Origin: Xenorhabdus griffiniae
GTDB lineage: Bacteria; Pseudomonadota; Gammaproteobacteria; Enterobacterales; Enterobacteriaceae
Assembly: GCF_001028135.1 (NCBI RefSeq)
Contig: NZ_LDNM01000037.1
Location: 1 to 54,133 of the forward strand
Length of the DNA: 54,133 bases
Reading direction: 5' to 3'
Shown: positions 1 through 10,402 of the stretch, one piece after another
How positions within the stretch are numbered: position 1 is the first letter of the stretch
Layout of the letters: each line of letters starts with the position of its first letter
Notes under the pieces: model-generated
The model's input: only the letters and a program-made list of their open reading frames with translations
Told to the model about the DNA's origin: nothing
The model's database searches: none
Program-made: the position numbers and the translations under genes

Positions 1-62
1 ACGCCGTAGCGCCGATGGTAGTGTGGGGTCTCCCCATGTGAGAGTAGGACACTGCCAGACAT
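1..62 (+). rRNA. rrf: 5S rRNA, 3' end (partial)
   Basis: The first ~62 bases match the 3' part of enterobacterial 5S rRNA, including the GTGTGGGGTCTCCCCATG hairpin and the AGAGTAGG...CTGCCAG end. The rest of the gene and of the rRNA operon lies to the left of the window. A tRNA-Asp and a strong terminator follow, which is the usual distal end of an rrn operon (as in E. coli rrnH-aspU). The exact mature 3' end is inferred by comparison with E. coli. Confidence 0.93.
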
Positions 63-116
63 TGATTAAAAAACGTGTTGCCGGCCCAAAAGGCAGCACA
101 GAGAAAGAAATTCGGT

Positions 117-193
117 GGTGCGGTAGTTCAGTTGGTTAGAATACCGGCCTGTCACGCCGGGGGTCGCGGGTTCGAGTCCCGTCCGCACCGCCA
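117..193 (+). tRNA. aspU: tRNA-Asp (GTC)
   Basis: A 77-base sequence folds as a full cloverleaf. The acceptor arm GGTGCGG pairs with CCGCACC, the D-arm carries AGTTGGTTAGA, the anticodon loop reads CTGTCAC (anticodon GTC), the T-arm carries GGTTCGAGTCC, and CCA is encoded. It is nearly identical to E. coli tRNA-Asp. It lies ~55 bases after 5S rRNA and is probably co-transcribed with the rrn operon as a distal tRNA. Confidence 0.97.
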
Positions 194-201
194 CCGTATT
201 T

Positions 202-239
202 AGAAAAAGCCCTGAGAGATGCCTCTCAGGGCTTTTTCT
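202..239 (+). terminator. rrn/tRNA-Asp terminator
   Basis: A perfect 17-base inverted repeat (202-218 with 223-239) has a 4-base loop (ATGC). The stem includes AGCCCTGAGAG and its 3' arm ends in a run of five T. It lies just after tRNA-Asp and would end rrn transcription. Confidence 0.93.
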
Positions 240-284
240 ATTGCCTATATTCTTATCAATGATTTTAAATTCGTATTTTTCATA

Positions 285-390
285 TATACACGATAAACTT
301 CAAGTTGCCATCCGCAAGACGACGCGAGGCCTTATATTTCCCCGCTGCGCGGGGAAATATAACACGCATCTTGACGTTAGATTGGTATAT
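285..390. repeat. Palindromic intergenic repeat, copy 1
   Basis: This ~105-bp element is shared with 20118-20224, 31292-31395, 33313-33417 and 39287-39391, plus a half copy at 34428-34466. The centre is a near-perfect palindrome, ATTTCCCCGC-TGC-GCGGGGAAAT. The outer ends carry related inverted arms (AACTTCAAGTTGC on the left, CATCTTGA on the right). This copy runs in the same direction as the 20118 copy. It lies between the tRNA-Asp terminator and yafD. It resembles ERIC-like or MITE-like non-coding repeats, but I do not recognise a named family. Confidence 0.9.
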
Positions 391-492
391 AGTTACACAA
401 CCATGTTGGTTTTTTAAGCGCTAGAGATTGAAATCAATTACCAAAATGTCATATTAATGGAGATAAAGGTGTTGAAGTAAGCTGGGGGAAAC

Positions 493-1326
493 TTGATTAG
501 GAATAGTCAGTTAAGAAAAAGTTGGGCGAGAAAAGATTACGCTCAAAAAAATTTTGCCATGAGATATGTTGCTGGACGGCCTGTGGAACGGGTTTTTCCT
601 ACTTCTAGGCAATTACTTGAGGATGCGTCGCTACCACGAGGGAAACCGCTCCTTGAGCATGATAGTGAGCTTTCTGTCGCCATCTGGAATATCTACAAAC
701 AACAACGGCCATCATGGCAACATGTTTTGGCTTCTTTGATTGAGAAAAGTGACCTTGTCTTACTGCAAGAAGCACAAACGACTCCAGCTTTCTTGAAATT
801 CGTGACGGAGAGCGGTTTGGTCGCCGATCAGGTTCCTGCATTTGCTATTCCTCAACACCCATCAGGTGTGATGACATTGTCCTCGTCTTCACCCGTTTAT
901 TGCTGTCCACTGCGTGAAAAAGAACCGATATTTAGACTATCTAAATCGTCATTAATTACAATTTATCCATTGCCAGATAAACGCCAGTTAATGGTAATAA
1001 ACGTGCACGCCATTAACTTTAGCCTTGGTGTTGATGTTTATAGTCGACAATTAAATAACATTGGTATTCATATAAACTTACACAATGGCCCCGTCATTTT
1101 TGCAGGAGATTTTAATGCATGGAGTCGGCAGAGGTTAAAAATATTAGAACGTTTTGCCCACCGTATGCATTTAAAAGAAGTCTATTTTGATGATGATCAT
1201 AGAACGATTGTTTTTGGCAAACCGCTGGATTTTGTTTTTTATCGTGAATTAAAAGTTTCCCGTGCAGCAGTTGTAATGACGGGTGCTTCTGATCATAACC
1301 CATTGATGGTGAACTTCTCTTTATGA
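493..1326 (+). CDS. yafD: Endonuclease/exonuclease/phosphatase family protein YafD
   Basis: This is a 277-residue protein of the metal-dependent EEP (DNase I/exonuclease III-like) fold. Family motifs seen are WNIYKQQ near residue 65, LLQEA near 90, NVHAINFS near 170, AGDFNAWS near 205 and a C-terminal SDHNP. These give the Glu, Asp/Asn and His of the active site. It is close along its length to E. coli YafD, whose substrate is not established. I use the TTG at 493 because GGGGGAA lies 4-10 bases upstream; an ATG at 559 (MRYVAG) is an alternative that would drop 22 residues. Gene order after an rrn-aspU end matches E. coli loosely, where dkgB and yafC intervene. Confidence 0.9.
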   Translation: MIRNSQLRKSWARKDYAQKNFAMRYVAGRPVERVFPTSRQLLEDASLPRGKPLLEHDSELSVAIWNIYKQQRPSWQHVLASLIEKSDLVLLQEAQTTPAFLKFVTESGLVADQVPAFAIPQHPSGVMTLSSSSPVYCCPLREKEPIFRLSKSSLITIYPLPDKRQLMVINVHAINFSLGVDVYSRQLNNIGIHINLHNGPVIFAGDFNAWSRQRLKILERFAHRMHLKEVYFDDDHRTIVFGKPLDFVFYRELKVSRAAVVMTGASDHNPLMVNFSL

Positions 1327-1391
1327 CGATTTCTCTGTGTGATGATAACTGATGGATAAAGCGATTATCTGATCTCGCAAAGAAAAGATAA

Positions 1392-1421
1392 AAAAAGCGT
1401 CGGAGATTACCGACGCTTTTT
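1392..1421. terminator. Bidirectional terminator between yafD and proY
   Basis: AAAAAGCGTCGG (1392-1403) pairs with CCGACGCTTTTT (1410-1421) around a 6-base loop. A/T tracts on both sides let it serve both convergent genes. Confidence 0.9.
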
Positions 1422-1438
1422 AGACATATTTAAGTCGT

Positions 1439-2824
1439 TTACTGGTTAGAAGCGCGTTTTGCTGATAAGTTCTTCTTCACACCGAAGAAATAGGCTAGAG
1501 TCAGAATAAATACCCAACCTAGACCAACATATAGTGCGTCTCTTGTTTGTTCAAAATAGCCCAGCAATCCGATGATACTGACCATGAAGATGAGTGCGGT
1601 TGCAGGAGCGACAGGCCACATTGGGATTGGAAATTTCAATGTCTTGGCTTCTTCCGCGCTCATTTGGCGACGCATGGCAATTTGCGAGATTAAAATCATC
1701 AACCATACCCAAACAGTTGCAAATGTGGCAACAGAAGCAATAAGAATGAAGATCTCTTCGGGGATCAGATAATTTAGCACTACGCCAAGTAACAGAACCG
1801 CAGTCATGACAAGAACCGTCATCCAGGGCACACCATTACGAGTTAATTTTTTAAATGATTCGGGAGCTTGTCCTTCTTGTGCCATACCATACATCATCCT
1901 GCCGGCACCAAAAATATCACTATTGATAGCGGAAATCGCAGCGGTAATCACGACCACATTTAAAATATTTGCGGCTGAATTCATGCCTAAATTGGAAAAT
2001 ATCTGTACAAATGGGCTTCCATCCTGACCAATTTGATTCCATGGATAGATACTCATCAGGATACACAGAGTCAAAACATAGAAGATCAAGATACGAAACG
2101 GGACAGCATTAATTGCCTGAGGGATCGTTTTTTCTGGATTTTTTGCTTCACTGGCAGTGATACCAATGACTTCGATGCCACCAAAAGCGAACATAACAAT
2201 GGCGAATGAAGCTATCACCCCACTGATACCATTTGGCATAAAACCGCCATGCTCCCATAAATTGGACAAACCGGTTGCATGCTCAGTTACTTGCCCGAAA
2301 CCGTAAAACATAATGGCAAGGCCGCCGATAATCATGGCAATAATGGCAGTGACTTTAATGATTGAAAGCCAAAACTCCATTTCACCAAAGATTTTTACGT
2401 GACATAGATTCAAGGCACCAATAAAACATACAATCCCTAAAACCCAAATCCACTGATCAACATGTGGGAACCAGAGCTTCATATACGTGCCGAATGCAGT
2501 AACGTCAGCCAGGCAAACAAACAGCATTTCAAGAATATAGATCCAGCCAGTTAAAAAACCGGCCAAAGGTCCCAGATAATGGCTGGCATATTGCGAAAAA
2601 GAACCAGAAACAGGATGGTGAACGGCCATTTCGCCAAGTGCTCTCATCACAATAAATACGGCAGCTCCACCGAGTAAATAGGCCAACAATACCGCGGGGC
2701 CAGCTTGCTGTATTGCTGCTGCTGAGCCATAAAACAGCCCCGTGCCTATTGCAGAGCCTAAAGCCATAAAGCGGATGTGCCGCACGCTTAGACCCTGTTT
2801 AAGCTGATTTTCATTATTTTGCAT
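1439..2824 (-). CDS. proY: Proline-specific permease-like APC transporter
   Basis: This is a 461-residue inner-membrane amino acid permease of the APC superfamily (AAT family) with about 12 hydrophobic segments. The N-terminus has [18 protein letters not shown], the helix-1 substrate motif. Other segments, such as [18 protein letters not shown] and [20 protein letters not shown], match E. coli ProY better than ThrP/YifK or other paralogues. ProY is a cryptic proline permease in enteric bacteria, so the substrate is inferred. The ATG at 2824 has GGGAA about seven bases upstream. It is divergent from queE, and its 166-bp leader is discussed separately. Confidence 0.85.
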   Translation of the reverse strand: MQNNENQLKQGLSVRHIRFMALGSAIGTGLFYGSAAAIQQAGPAVLLAYLLGGAAVFIVMRALGEMAVHHPVSGSFSQYASHYLGPLAGFLTGWIYILEMLFVCLADVTAFGTYMKLWFPHVDQWIWVLGIVCFIGALNLCHVKIFGEMEFWLSIIKVTAIIAMIIGGLAIMFYGFGQVTEHATGLSNLWEHGGFMPNGISGVIASFAIVMFAFGGIEVIGITASEAKNPEKTIPQAINAVPFRILIFYVLTLCILMSIYPWNQIGQDGSPFVQIFSNLGMNSAANILNVVVITAAISAINSDIFGAGRMMYGMAQEGQAPESFKKLTRNGVPWMTVLVMTAVLLLGVVLNYLIPEEIFILIASVATFATVWVWLMILISQIAMRRQMSAEEAKTLKFPIPMWPVAPATALIFMVSIIGLLGYFEQTRDALYVGLGWVFILTLAYFFGVKKNLSAKRASNQ

Positions 2825-2990
2825 TCGTTATTCCCATCTATCCTTTCAGCCTGAGAGTATTTAGGCATACGATGCTCTGTCTGGCATGAGATGCCAGCAA
2901 AAGCAACCTGGTACAATACCATAAAGATGGATGTTCGCGGGATAGATATCTGTAATAATAAGGGCAGTTTATTAAAACCAGAGTTTTTTT
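2825..2990 (-). promoter_or_regulatory. proY leader with a possible structured RNA
   Basis: This divergent intergenic region lies between proY and queE. Read on the minus strand toward proY it contains two small hairpins (CTGGCA-TGCCAG and GCAT-ATGC). Then, about 35 bases before the ATG, it has CTCTCAGG followed by CTGAAAGGATAGA, which resembles the 3' half of a glycine-riboswitch aptamer. The conserved 5' half (GGAGAG and CCGAAGG) is not visible, so this may be chance. Confidence 0.25.
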
Positions 2991-3662
2991 ATGATTTACC
3001 CAATAAATGAAATCTTCCAAACTTTACAGGGAGAAGGCGTGTTTACCGGTGTACCTTCGGTTTTCATTCGATTGCAAGGATGTCCGATAGGGTGCAGTTG
3101 GTGCGATACCAAACATACGTGGGAAAAAGAGGCTGATAAACAGCAGCCGATGGAAAATATTTTGCTGAAATCGCAAGACAGCGATCTGTGGGGCGTTGCC
3201 ACTGCAAGACAATTGCTGAACATATTCACTCGCCAAGGTTATAGCGCGAAACATATTGTCATTACCGGGGGAGAACCGTGCTTATATGACTTGCGTCCTT
3301 TGACTGAAACACTGGAAACTGAAGGCTATCAGTGTCAGCTAGAGACGAGCGGTACACACGCAATTCAGTGCTCTGATAAAACGTGGGTGACGGTTTCTCC
3401 GAAAGTGAAAATGCGCGGAGGCTATCAGGTCTTGCCTGAGGCTATGAAACGCGCTAATGAAATTAAGCATCCTGTCGGGCGGCAGCGCGATATTGAAGCA
3501 TTGGATGAATTATTGACTATGCTTGATGGAAACCCTACTCCGGTTATTGCTTTACAGCCGATCAGCCAGAAAGAAGATGCTACTCGCCTGTGCATCGAAA
3601 CGTGCATTGCCCGTAATTGGCGTTTTTCGATGCAGACCCATAAATACTTAAATATCGCTTAA
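2991..3662 (+). CDS. queE: 7-carboxy-7-deazaguanine synthase QueE
   Basis: This radical SAM enzyme converts 6-carboxytetrahydropterin to 7-carboxy-7-deazaguanine in queuosine (preQ0) synthesis. It has 223 residues. Three [4Fe-4S] cysteines are seen as C31-x3-C35-x2-C38, and ITGGEPCL near residue 90 is the SAM-binding GGE motif. The N-terminal IFQTLQGEG is typical. The C-x3-C-x2-C spacing is canonical, without the cluster-loop variation of some QueE groups. It is convergent with queD, the enzyme that supplies its substrate. Confidence 0.95.
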   Translation: MIYPINEIFQTLQGEGVFTGVPSVFIRLQGCPIGCSWCDTKHTWEKEADKQQPMENILLKSQDSDLWGVATARQLLNIFTRQGYSAKHIVITGGEPCLYDLRPLTETLETEGYQCQLETSGTHAIQCSDKTWVTVSPKVKMRGGYQVLPEAMKRANEIKHPVGRQRDIEALDELLTMLDGNPTPVIALQPISQKEDATRLCIETCIARNWRFSMQTHKYLNIA

Positions 3663-3667
3663 ATCTC

Positions 3668-3694
3668 ATTCAGCACCAGGCTCTGGTGCTGAAT
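3668..3694. terminator. Hairpin between convergent queE and queD
   Basis: ATTCAGCACCAG (3668-3679) and CTGGTGCTGAAT (3683-3694) form a perfect 12-bp stem with a 3-base loop between the two stop codons. There is no long T-run, so it may be a weak bidirectional terminator. Confidence 0.6.
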
Positions 3695-3696
3695 CC

Positions 3697-4059
3697 TTAT
3701 TCTCCCCGATAGATACAACCTGCGCTACAAGTCTCTTTAACCATAACAGCACTGAGTTGGGGCAACGTCGGTTTTAACTTTTCCCAAATCCACGTGGCCA
3801 ACACTTCGCTGGTTGGATTTTCAAGCCCGGGAATCTCATTGAGATAGTGGTGATCGAGCTGTTCCCAGACAGGTTTAAAGGCAGCTTTGACATCGGCAAA
3901 ATCCATGAGCCAGCCACTAAGCGGATCGACGTCTCCGGTGACCTCCAGCCGTACCATAAATGAATGCCCATGCAAACGCCCACATTTGTGCCCTTCCGGT
4001 ACGTGTGGAAGGTGATGTGCTGCTTCGAATTGAAAATCTTTAAAGATGGTTGTACTCAT
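3697..4059 (-). CDS. queD: 6-carboxytetrahydropterin synthase QueD
   Basis: This 120-residue protein makes 6-carboxy-5,6,7,8-tetrahydropterin from dihydroneopterin triphosphate, the step before QueE. Zinc-binding histidines are visible in FEAAHHL and in GRLHGHSF. The pterin-site Cys is in [10 protein letters not shown], and LDHHYLN and the C-terminal [13 protein letters not shown] are family signatures. The frame is open further upstream, but I choose the ATG at 4059. GGGGAAAG precedes it and the protein then begins MSTTIFKDF, as in E. coli QueD (121 residues). It is divergent from cysJ. Confidence 0.95.
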   Translation of the reverse strand: MSTTIFKDFQFEAAHHLPHVPEGHKCGRLHGHSFMVRLEVTGDVDPLSGWLMDFADVKAAFKPVWEQLDHHYLNEIPGLENPTSEVLATWIWEKLKPTLPQLSAVMVKETCSAGCIYRGE

Positions 4060-4335
4060 TGTGCTTTCCCCTGATTTCAAAAGGTCGGCTATTCTACCTG
4101 AACTTTGCGAGCTTAACGTGATTTTTCTGGAAGTAAAAAGCACAACGCTTAACGGCTTTATTGATATATTAAATCTGTAAATAAAGTTAGGCGTTTTGGT
4201 TATGAGATATTGCGATCCTTTCTTTAAATACAGTTCCTATTCTGGGATAACCTTAATCAATTCATGTTGATGGCTGGATTGATTCCTACGTTTTTTACAA
4301 CATGGATACTGGCTATAGCAAAAGGCACTGGGACA

Positions 4336-6144
4336 ATGACCGCAAAACCACCTTCAATCGCATTACTACCTGTTTCTCCAGAGCAATTATCACGCTTGCA
4401 ATCTGCAATTAGCGATTTTTCTCCCCATCAATTAGCCTGGTTGTCTGGCTATTTTTGGGGAATGGTGAATCATCAGCCACAAACTGGGGCAGAGACACCA
4501 GTCGTTTCTGCACAGGAAACAGTGACTTTGCTCTCCGCATCGCAAACAGGCAACGCCCGTCGCCTGGCTGAACAACTAAGAGATTCACTATTAGCGGGAA
4601 ATATCAATGTAAACTTAATTAATGCGGGTGACTATAAATTTAAGCAAATTTCCCGGGAACGTGTATTGATTATTATTGCTTCAACGCAAGGTGAAGGCGA
4701 ACCTGCCGAAGAAGCCGTAGCACTCCATAAGTATCTCTATGCCAAAAAAGCGCCATCAATGAAAGAGACGGTATATGCCGTATTTGGTCTTGGGGATACG
4801 TCGTATGAAAACTTCTGTCAGGCAGGGAAAGATTTTGACCGTCGTCTGCATGAGCTTGGTGCTCAACGCCTACTGGATCGTGTTGATGCTGATGTGGAAT
4901 ATCAAGAACAAGCTATTCAATGGCGTCAGCAAATTACGGATATCTTAAAGCAGCGCTTGTCAGTACAAGCAAATACTGTCACGCCGCCTGCCACTTTATC
5001 TACTATTTCAGCGCAGGTTCAGGAAACCCAACCGTATACCAAAGAAAGCCCTCTAACGGCTTCCCTGTTGACTAATCAGAAAATAACGGGACGTGGTTCT
5101 GACAAAGATGTTCGCCATATTGAAATTGATTTAGGGGATTCAGGACTGCGCTATCAACCAGGGGATGCACTTGGCGTTTGGTTTGAAAACGATCCGGCTT
5201 TAGTGGATGAATTAATAGCCCTGCTTTGGTTGGAAGGTTCAGAGCAGGTCAATGTGCATGGAAAATCACTTCCATTGCGTGAGGCGCTGATTAGCCATAT
5301 AGAGTTGACCCAAAATACCGGTGTGATTGTTGGGAAATATGCAGCGTTGGCCAAAGATGAAAAACTGTTATCGCTCGCCGCTAATAAACAAGCATTGCAG
5401 CAATACGCTCAGACAACACCTATTGTCGATATGGTCAGGGCTGTGGCTTCACACCCAGAAGCCCAACAATTTATTGATTTATTGCGCCCACTGACCCCAC
5501 GTCTCTATTCCATCTCCTCTTCACAATCTGAAGTGGAAAACGAAGTCCACATTACCGTGGGAGTCGTTCGTTATGACATTGAAAGGCGTGCCCGTACAGG
5601 CGGAGCGTCGGGTTATCTGGCGGATCGTTTGCAGGAAGATGACAACATCCGCGTGTTTATCGAACAGAACGACAATTTCCGTTTACCGGTTGATCCTAAT
5701 ACCCCCATCATCATGATTGGACCGGGAACGGGGGTTGCTCCGTTTAGGGCATTTTTGCAGCATCGTGACCGTCAGGGAGCTGAAGGTAAAAACTGGCTGT
5801 TTTTTGGTAACCCGCATTTTATTGAAGATTTTCTTTATCAGGTTGAATTCCAGCGCTATGTGAAAGAGGGCTTATTGACCCGCATTGATTTGGCATGGTC
5901 AAGGGATCAGCAGCATAAGATCTATGTACAAGACAAACTGCGTGAACAGGGAGGCGAAGTCTGGCGCTGGATTCAGGATGGTGCCCATCTGTATGTCTGT
6001 GGCGATGCGAGTCGCATGGCAAAAGATGTAGAACAAGCCCTATTGGACATTATTTCACAACATAGTGGCATGGATGCTGAACAGGCTGATGAATTCTTGA
6101 GTGAATTGCGCCTTGAGCGCCGTTATCAGAGAGATGTTTACTAA
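4336..6144 (+). CDS. cysJ: Sulfite reductase (NADPH) flavoprotein subunit CysJ
   Basis: This is a 602-residue cytoplasmic diflavin reductase that passes electrons from NADPH through FAD and FMN to CysI. Domains in order are: flavodoxin with the FMN loop SASQTGNAR (residues 67-75) and [12 protein letters not shown]; an FAD domain with RLYSISSSQ and [11 protein letters not shown]; and an NADPH domain with [12 protein letters not shown] and the C-terminal [14 protein letters not shown], ending in DVY. The frame is open from 4264, but the ATG at 4336 gives [12 protein letters not shown], which aligns with the E. coli start (599 residues). It is the first gene of cysJIH and CysB control is expected, but I could not place a CysB site with confidence. 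Confidence 0.97.
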   Translation: MTAKPPSIALLPVSPEQLSRLQSAISDFSPHQLAWLSGYFWGMVNHQPQTGAETPVVSAQETVTLLSASQTGNARRLAEQLRDSLLAGNINVNLINAGDYKFKQISRERVLIIIASTQGEGEPAEEAVALHKYLYAKKAPSMKETVYAVFGLGDTSYENFCQAGKDFDRRLHELGAQRLLDRVDADVEYQEQAIQWRQQITDILKQRLSVQANTVTPPATLSTISAQVQETQPYTKESPLTASLLTNQKITGRGSDKDVRHIEIDLGDSGLRYQPGDALGVWFENDPALVDELIALLWLEGSEQVNVHGKSLPLREALISHIELTQNTGVIVGKYAALAKDEKLLSLAANKQALQQYAQTTPIVDMVRAVASHPEAQQFIDLLRPLTPRLYSISSSQSEVENEVHITVGVVRYDIERRARTGGASGYLADRLQEDDNIRVFIEQNDNFRLPVDPNTPIIMIGPGTGVAPFRAFLQHRDRQGAEGKNWLFFGNPHFIEDFLYQVEFQRYVKEGLLTRIDLAWSRDQQHKIYVQDKLREQGGEVWRWIQDGAHLYVCGDASRMAKDVEQALLDIISQHSGMDAEQADEFLSELRLERRYQRDVY

Positions 6145-6145
6145 T

Positions 6146-7885
6146 ATGAGCAATGTGAGCAAAGAAAAAACAGGTACTTTGATCGTTGAAGGCAAACTTG
6201 CAGACAGTGAACGCATGAAGTTAGACAGCAATTATCTGCGAGGAACGATTAGCGAAGATTTAAAAAATGGGCTGACAGGCGGATTTGAGGGGGATAATTT
6301 CCTCCTTATCCGCTTTCATGGTATGTATCAGCAAGATGACCGTGATATCCGGGCAGAACGGGCAGAACAGAAACTCGAACCACGCCATGCCATGATGTTG
6401 CGTTGTCGCCTGCCGGGAGGGATTATTACTCCAAAACAGTGGCTGGGCATTGATCGGTTTGCGACAGAAAATACGCTGTATGGCAGCATCCGGTTGACCA
6501 ATCGCCAGACGTTCCAGTTTCATGGGATTTTAAAAAATAATCTCAAACCCGCACACCAATTACTGGCACTAATGGGGTTGGATTCGCTGGCTACCGCCAA
6601 CGACGTCAATCGTAACGTATTGTGTACATCCAATCCGGTGCAATCTGCTTTACACCAACACGCTTACGAGTGGGCAAAAAAGATATCGGAACATCTGCTG
6701 CCTCGTACCAATGCATATGCTGAAATCTGGTTGGATAAAGAAAAAATTGCAACAACCGATGAAGAACCGATTCTTGGTACTACTTATCTGCCCCGTAAAT
6801 TCAAAACATCGGTGGTGATCCCGCCTCAAAATGACGTGGATCTCCATGCCAACGATATGAACTTTGTCGCCATTGCGGAAAAGGATCAATTAATTGGCTT
6901 TAACGTATTGGTGGGTGGGGGATTAGCCATGACCCACGGTGACAAAAAAACCTTTCCACGGCTGGCGAGTGAATTTGGTTTTATTGCACAAGAGCACACA
7001 CTGGCCATTGCAGAGGCGATAGTGACCACCCAACGTGATTGGGGTAACCGGACTGACCGTAAAAATGCCAAAACTAAATATACCCTTGAACGTGTGGGTA
7101 TCGAAACCTTCAAACAAGAGGTTGAAAAACGTGCTGGCGTGAAATTTGAAGCCATTCGCCCCTATAAATTCACTGGCCGGGGTGATCAAATGGGTTGGTT
7201 AAAAGGTATTGATGATCAATGGCATCTGACCTTATTTATTGAAAATGGCCGTTTATTGGATTATCCCAACCAGCCATTAAAAACAGGGATTGCAGAAATT
7301 GCGAAAATCCATAAAGGCGATTTTCGTCTGACGGCCAACCAAAACCTGATTGTGGCAGGGGTGCCTGAGAGTGAAAAATCGCGGATTGAAGACATTGCCC
7401 GTGCTCATGGTTTAATTGACGATAGCGTGACAACCTTGCGTCACCACGCTATGGCCTGTGTTTCATTTCCTACCTGCCCATTAGCGATGGCCGAAGCAGA
7501 ACGTTTCTTGCCGACTTTTGTCGATTATGTTGATGCGTTAATGAAAAAGCATGGTGTGGACGATGAAGAGATCATAGTGCGCGTTACAGGCTGTCCGAAT
7601 GGGTGTGGCAGGGCGATGCTGGCAGAAATTGGGTTGGTGGGTAAAGCGCTTGATCGTTACAACCTGCATCTTGGTGGAAATCGTATCGGTGATCGCATTC
7701 CCCGCATGTACAGGGAAAATATCACATCAGCCGAGATCCTTGAGATACTGGATGAATTAATTGGTCGTTGGGCATCAGGGCGTCATGTCGGTGAATGTTT
7801 CGGTGATTTTCTGATCCGCGCTGATATCGTCAAACCAGTATTGAATTCAGCTGTCGATTTTTATGATTGGCAGGAGGCGGTATGA
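6146..7885 (+). CDS. cysI: Sulfite reductase hemoprotein subunit CysI
   Basis: This 579-residue siroheme/[4Fe-4S] protein reduces sulfite to sulfide with electrons from CysJ. The four cluster cysteines are visible as CVSFPTC and, about 40 residues later, CPNGC, in the last quarter of the protein. Siroheme/sulfite-binding regions include [20 protein letters not shown] and [16 protein letters not shown]. The ATG at 6146 begins one base after the cysJ stop, which implies translational coupling. An upstream in-frame ATG inside cysJ is disfavoured because the E. coli protein aligns from MSNVSKEK. The end overlaps cysH by four bases (ATGA). Confidence 0.97.
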   Translation: MSNVSKEKTGTLIVEGKLADSERMKLDSNYLRGTISEDLKNGLTGGFEGDNFLLIRFHGMYQQDDRDIRAERAEQKLEPRHAMMLRCRLPGGIITPKQWLGIDRFATENTLYGSIRLTNRQTFQFHGILKNNLKPAHQLLALMGLDSLATANDVNRNVLCTSNPVQSALHQHAYEWAKKISEHLLPRTNAYAEIWLDKEKIATTDEEPILGTTYLPRKFKTSVVIPPQNDVDLHANDMNFVAIAEKDQLIGFNVLVGGGLAMTHGDKKTFPRLASEFGFIAQEHTLAIAEAIVTTQRDWGNRTDRKNAKTKYTLERVGIETFKQEVEKRAGVKFEAIRPYKFTGRGDQMGWLKGIDDQWHLTLFIENGRLLDYPNQPLKTGIAEIAKIHKGDFRLTANQNLIVAGVPESEKSRIEDIARAHGLIDDSVTTLRHHAMACVSFPTCPLAMAEAERFLPTFVDYVDALMKKHGVDDEEIIVRVTGCPNGCGRAMLAEIGLVGKALDRYNLHLGGNRIGDRIPRMYRENITSAEILEILDELIGRWASGRHVGECFGDFLIRADIVKPVLNSAVDFYDWQEAV

Positions 7886-8616
7886 ACCGATTGAATTTAT
7901 CGGAGCGGGTGGCACTGGCTCCAGAGCAGCAAACCCCGTCATTGGCAGAAATCAATCAACAGCTGGAGGTGCTGGATGCCCGTGAACGGGTGAGATGGGC
8001 ATTGGAACATCTGTCTGGCGAATTTGTGCTTTCCTCTAGTTTTGGTATTCAGGCGGCAGTTTGTTTGCACCTTGTGACGCGGGAGTATCCTGATATTCCC
8101 GTGGTTCTTACCGATACGGGATACTTATTTCCTGAAACTTATCAATTTATCGATAAATTGACTGAAAAACTCAACCTGAACTTGAAGGTTTTTCGTGCAG
8201 AGCATTCTCCGGCGTGGCAAGAATCACGTTATGGCAAATTATGGGAACAGGGAATAGAAGGGATTAAACGTTATAACCAAATCAACAAAGTTGAGCCGAT
8301 GGATCGTGCATTAGCATCTCTGCAAGCACAAAGCTGGTTTGCGGGGTTGCGTCGCCAGCAATCAGAAAGCCGGGCCAACTTACCTGTGCTGGCAATTCAA
8401 CGGGGAGTTTTTAAAATCCTGCCTATAATTGATTGGGATAATCGCCAGGTACATCAATACCTGACAAAGCATGGCCTTGAATACCATCCATTCTGGGAGC
8501 AGGGTTATCTTTCTGTCGGGGATACGCATACCACCCAAAAATGGGAACCCGGTATGAGTGAAGAACAAACCCGTTTTTTCGGCCTGAAACGTGAGTGTGG
8601 TTTACATGAAAGTTAA
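7882..8616 (+). CDS. cysH: Phosphoadenosine phosphosulfate reductase CysH
   Basis: This 244-residue thioredoxin-dependent enzyme reduces PAPS to sulfite and PAP. Signatures are [10 protein letters not shown] (PP-loop), [17 protein letters not shown] and the C-terminal ECGLHE with the catalytic cysteine at 239. It has the two-cysteine-free, PAPS-type architecture, without the extra Cys pairs of APS reductases. The ATG at 7882 overlaps the cysI stop, and CAGGAGG lies just upstream. It ends the cysJIH unit; a 354-bp gap separates it from cysG. Confidence 0.97.
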   Translation: MNRLNLSERVALAPEQQTPSLAEINQQLEVLDARERVRWALEHLSGEFVLSSSFGIQAAVCLHLVTREYPDIPVVLTDTGYLFPETYQFIDKLTEKLNLNLKVFRAEHSPAWQESRYGKLWEQGIEGIKRYNQINKVEPMDRALASLQAQSWFAGLRRQQSESRANLPVLAIQRGVFKILPIIDWDNRQVHQYLTKHGLEYHPFWEQGYLSVGDTHTTQKWEPGMSEEQTRFFGLKRECGLHES

Positions 8617-8970
8617 ATTAACCTCAGCTTCGCTTGAGCAGTCGGGCTAAACGGAGAGTTGGTGCAAATAATTCAAGTAGGGTTAAATAAAGGTGAAGTG
8701 CGTAATGCACTGGTGCAGGCAGTCTTCATGCATCGTTTGGGCGAAATAAGCGATCGCAGGCTGGAAAACCTGAGTGACTGCGCTGGTGGGCTACCGCTGC
8801 TTTTTTAGCTTATGCGATTCAGGAACAAATAATTACTTTTTGTCATTTCATAACCTGATCACAGCCTCATATATTCATCTTCTGGTCATCATAATAATTA
8901 AGAGCTATATCCTTTGTGACTTGAAATCCAGAGGATAGAACTTGAACAGGCTCTAACGCGGGATGGTATC
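8617..8970. other. cysH-cysG gap, with a short unassigned reading frame
   Basis: This 354-bp region holds no recognisable gene. A 48-codon frame starting with GTG (8662-8808, plus strand) has GGAG upstream, but I cannot assign it and it may be a remnant or chance. The right half (about 8830-8960) is AT-rich and probably carries the cysG-cysDNC promoter. No terminator with a clear T-tract is seen after cysH. Confidence 0.4.
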
Positions 8971-10392
8971 GTGGATTATTTACCTTTATTTATTGAGCTT
9001 AAAGCCCGATCTGTACTGCTGGTTGGGGGGGGAGAAATCGCCTCTCGTAAAGCAGACTTATTACTTCGTACTGGTGCAGCGTTAACGGTTGTTGCGCCTG
9101 AGCTACATGCAGAACTGCAACAACGTCATCAAAGAGGAGAATTCGAGTGGTTACAGGAAACGTTTAAAACAGAATATCTTGATAGCGTATTTTTAGTGAT
9201 CGCCGCTACAGACGATAACATCTTAAATCAACATATTTTTGCCGAAGCCAATCAGCGCGCTATCTTGACCAACGTTGTGGATAACCAACCGCTCTGTTCG
9301 GCCATTTTCCCATCAATTATTGATCGCTCCCCGATTATCGTGGCGATCTCATCGGCTGGAAAATCTCCGGTATTAACCCGATTATTGCGAGAAAAGCTGG
9401 AGTCTTTGCTCCCATTTAGCCTGGGTGCGATGGCAAATATCGCGGGGCGCTGGCGCGAACGCGTGAAAAAACGTCTCACCACCCTACGTCAACGGCGCCA
9501 TTTTTGGGAAAAGGCGTTTAATGGGCGTTTTGCCACACTGATCGCCAATGGGCAATTACAGCAAGCAGAAGAGCAACTTGAACAGCAGTTAGCACAAGGT
9601 GATGCTCATTCCCAGGGAGAACTTGCGCTGGTAGGCGCTGGGCCAGGTGATCCGGGATTATTGACTCTAAAAGGCCTACAGGTGATCCAGCAGGCTGACG
9701 TCATTCTTTATGACCATTTAGTGAGTGCAGAAATTCTGGAGTTAGTTCGCCGTGATGCAGACAAAATCTGTGTTGGAAAAAGAGCGGGTGATCACTCCGT
9801 GGCGCAAGAAGAAATCAACCGACTTATCATCAAATTAGCGAATCAGGGGAAAAAAGTAGTTCGCTTAAAGGGAGGCGATCCCTTTATTTTTGGCCGTGGT
9901 GGAGAGGAATTACAGATTGCCGCAGCCGCAGGAATTCCTTTTCACGTCGTGCCCGGTATTACGGCAGCAGTGGGCGCTTCTGCTTACGCAGGTATCCCAT
10001 TAACCCACAGAGAACACGCACAAAGCGTCACTTTTATTACCGGACATTGCCGTGAAAATGGCGATGAATTGAATTGGCCTGTACTTGCGCGGGGCAATCA
10101 AACATTAGCTATTTATATGGGGATCATGAAAGCCGCCTTGATCAGCCAACAGCTGATTTCGCATGGTCGGGATAGCAATACCCCCGTTGCCGTGATTGGT
10201 TGTGGCACTCGTCCAGAACAGCAAGTATTGACCGGAACCTTATCCGAATTGGAACGATTGGCACAAGAAGCACCATCACCCGCCTTGCTGGTAATAGGCG
10301 AGGTGGCTCAACTCCACCATCAAATAGGCTGGTTTGAGCGCGGAAACGCGGCTGATCAAGTAAATCGCCCCGCTGTGATTGATTTAGTATAA
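8971..10392 (+). CDS. cysG: Siroheme synthase CysG
   Basis: This trifunctional 473-residue enzyme makes siroheme from uroporphyrinogen III by methylation, NAD-dependent dehydrogenation and ferrochelation. The N-terminal CysG-B half carries the dinucleotide fold [14 protein letters not shown] near residue 15 and SSAGKSPVL near 130. The C-terminal SUMT half has [17 protein letters not shown] near 220, [17 protein letters not shown] near 300 and VPGITAA. The start is GTG at 8971, giving MDYLPLF as in E. coli (MDHLPIF). It lies directly ahead of cysDNC, so siroheme for CysI is probably made in step with sulfate activation. It is slightly longer than E. coli CysG (457). Confidence 0.96.
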   Translation: MDYLPLFIELKARSVLLVGGGEIASRKADLLLRTGAALTVVAPELHAELQQRHQRGEFEWLQETFKTEYLDSVFLVIAATDDNILNQHIFAEANQRAILTNVVDNQPLCSAIFPSIIDRSPIIVAISSAGKSPVLTRLLREKLESLLPFSLGAMANIAGRWRERVKKRLTTLRQRRHFWEKAFNGRFATLIANGQLQQAEEQLEQQLAQGDAHSQGELALVGAGPGDPGLLTLKGLQVIQQADVILYDHLVSAEILELVRRDADKICVGKRAGDHSVAQEEINRLIIKLANQGKKVVRLKGGDPFIFGRGGEELQIAAAAGIPFHVVPGITAAVGASAYAGIPLTHREHAQSVTFITGHCRENGDELNWPVLARGNQTLAIYMGIMKAALISQQLISHGRDSNTPVAVIGCGTRPEQQVLTGTLSELERLAQEAPSPALLVIGEVAQLHHQIGWFERGNAADQVNRPAVIDLV

Positions 10393-10402
10393 GGAGTGCC
10401 TG

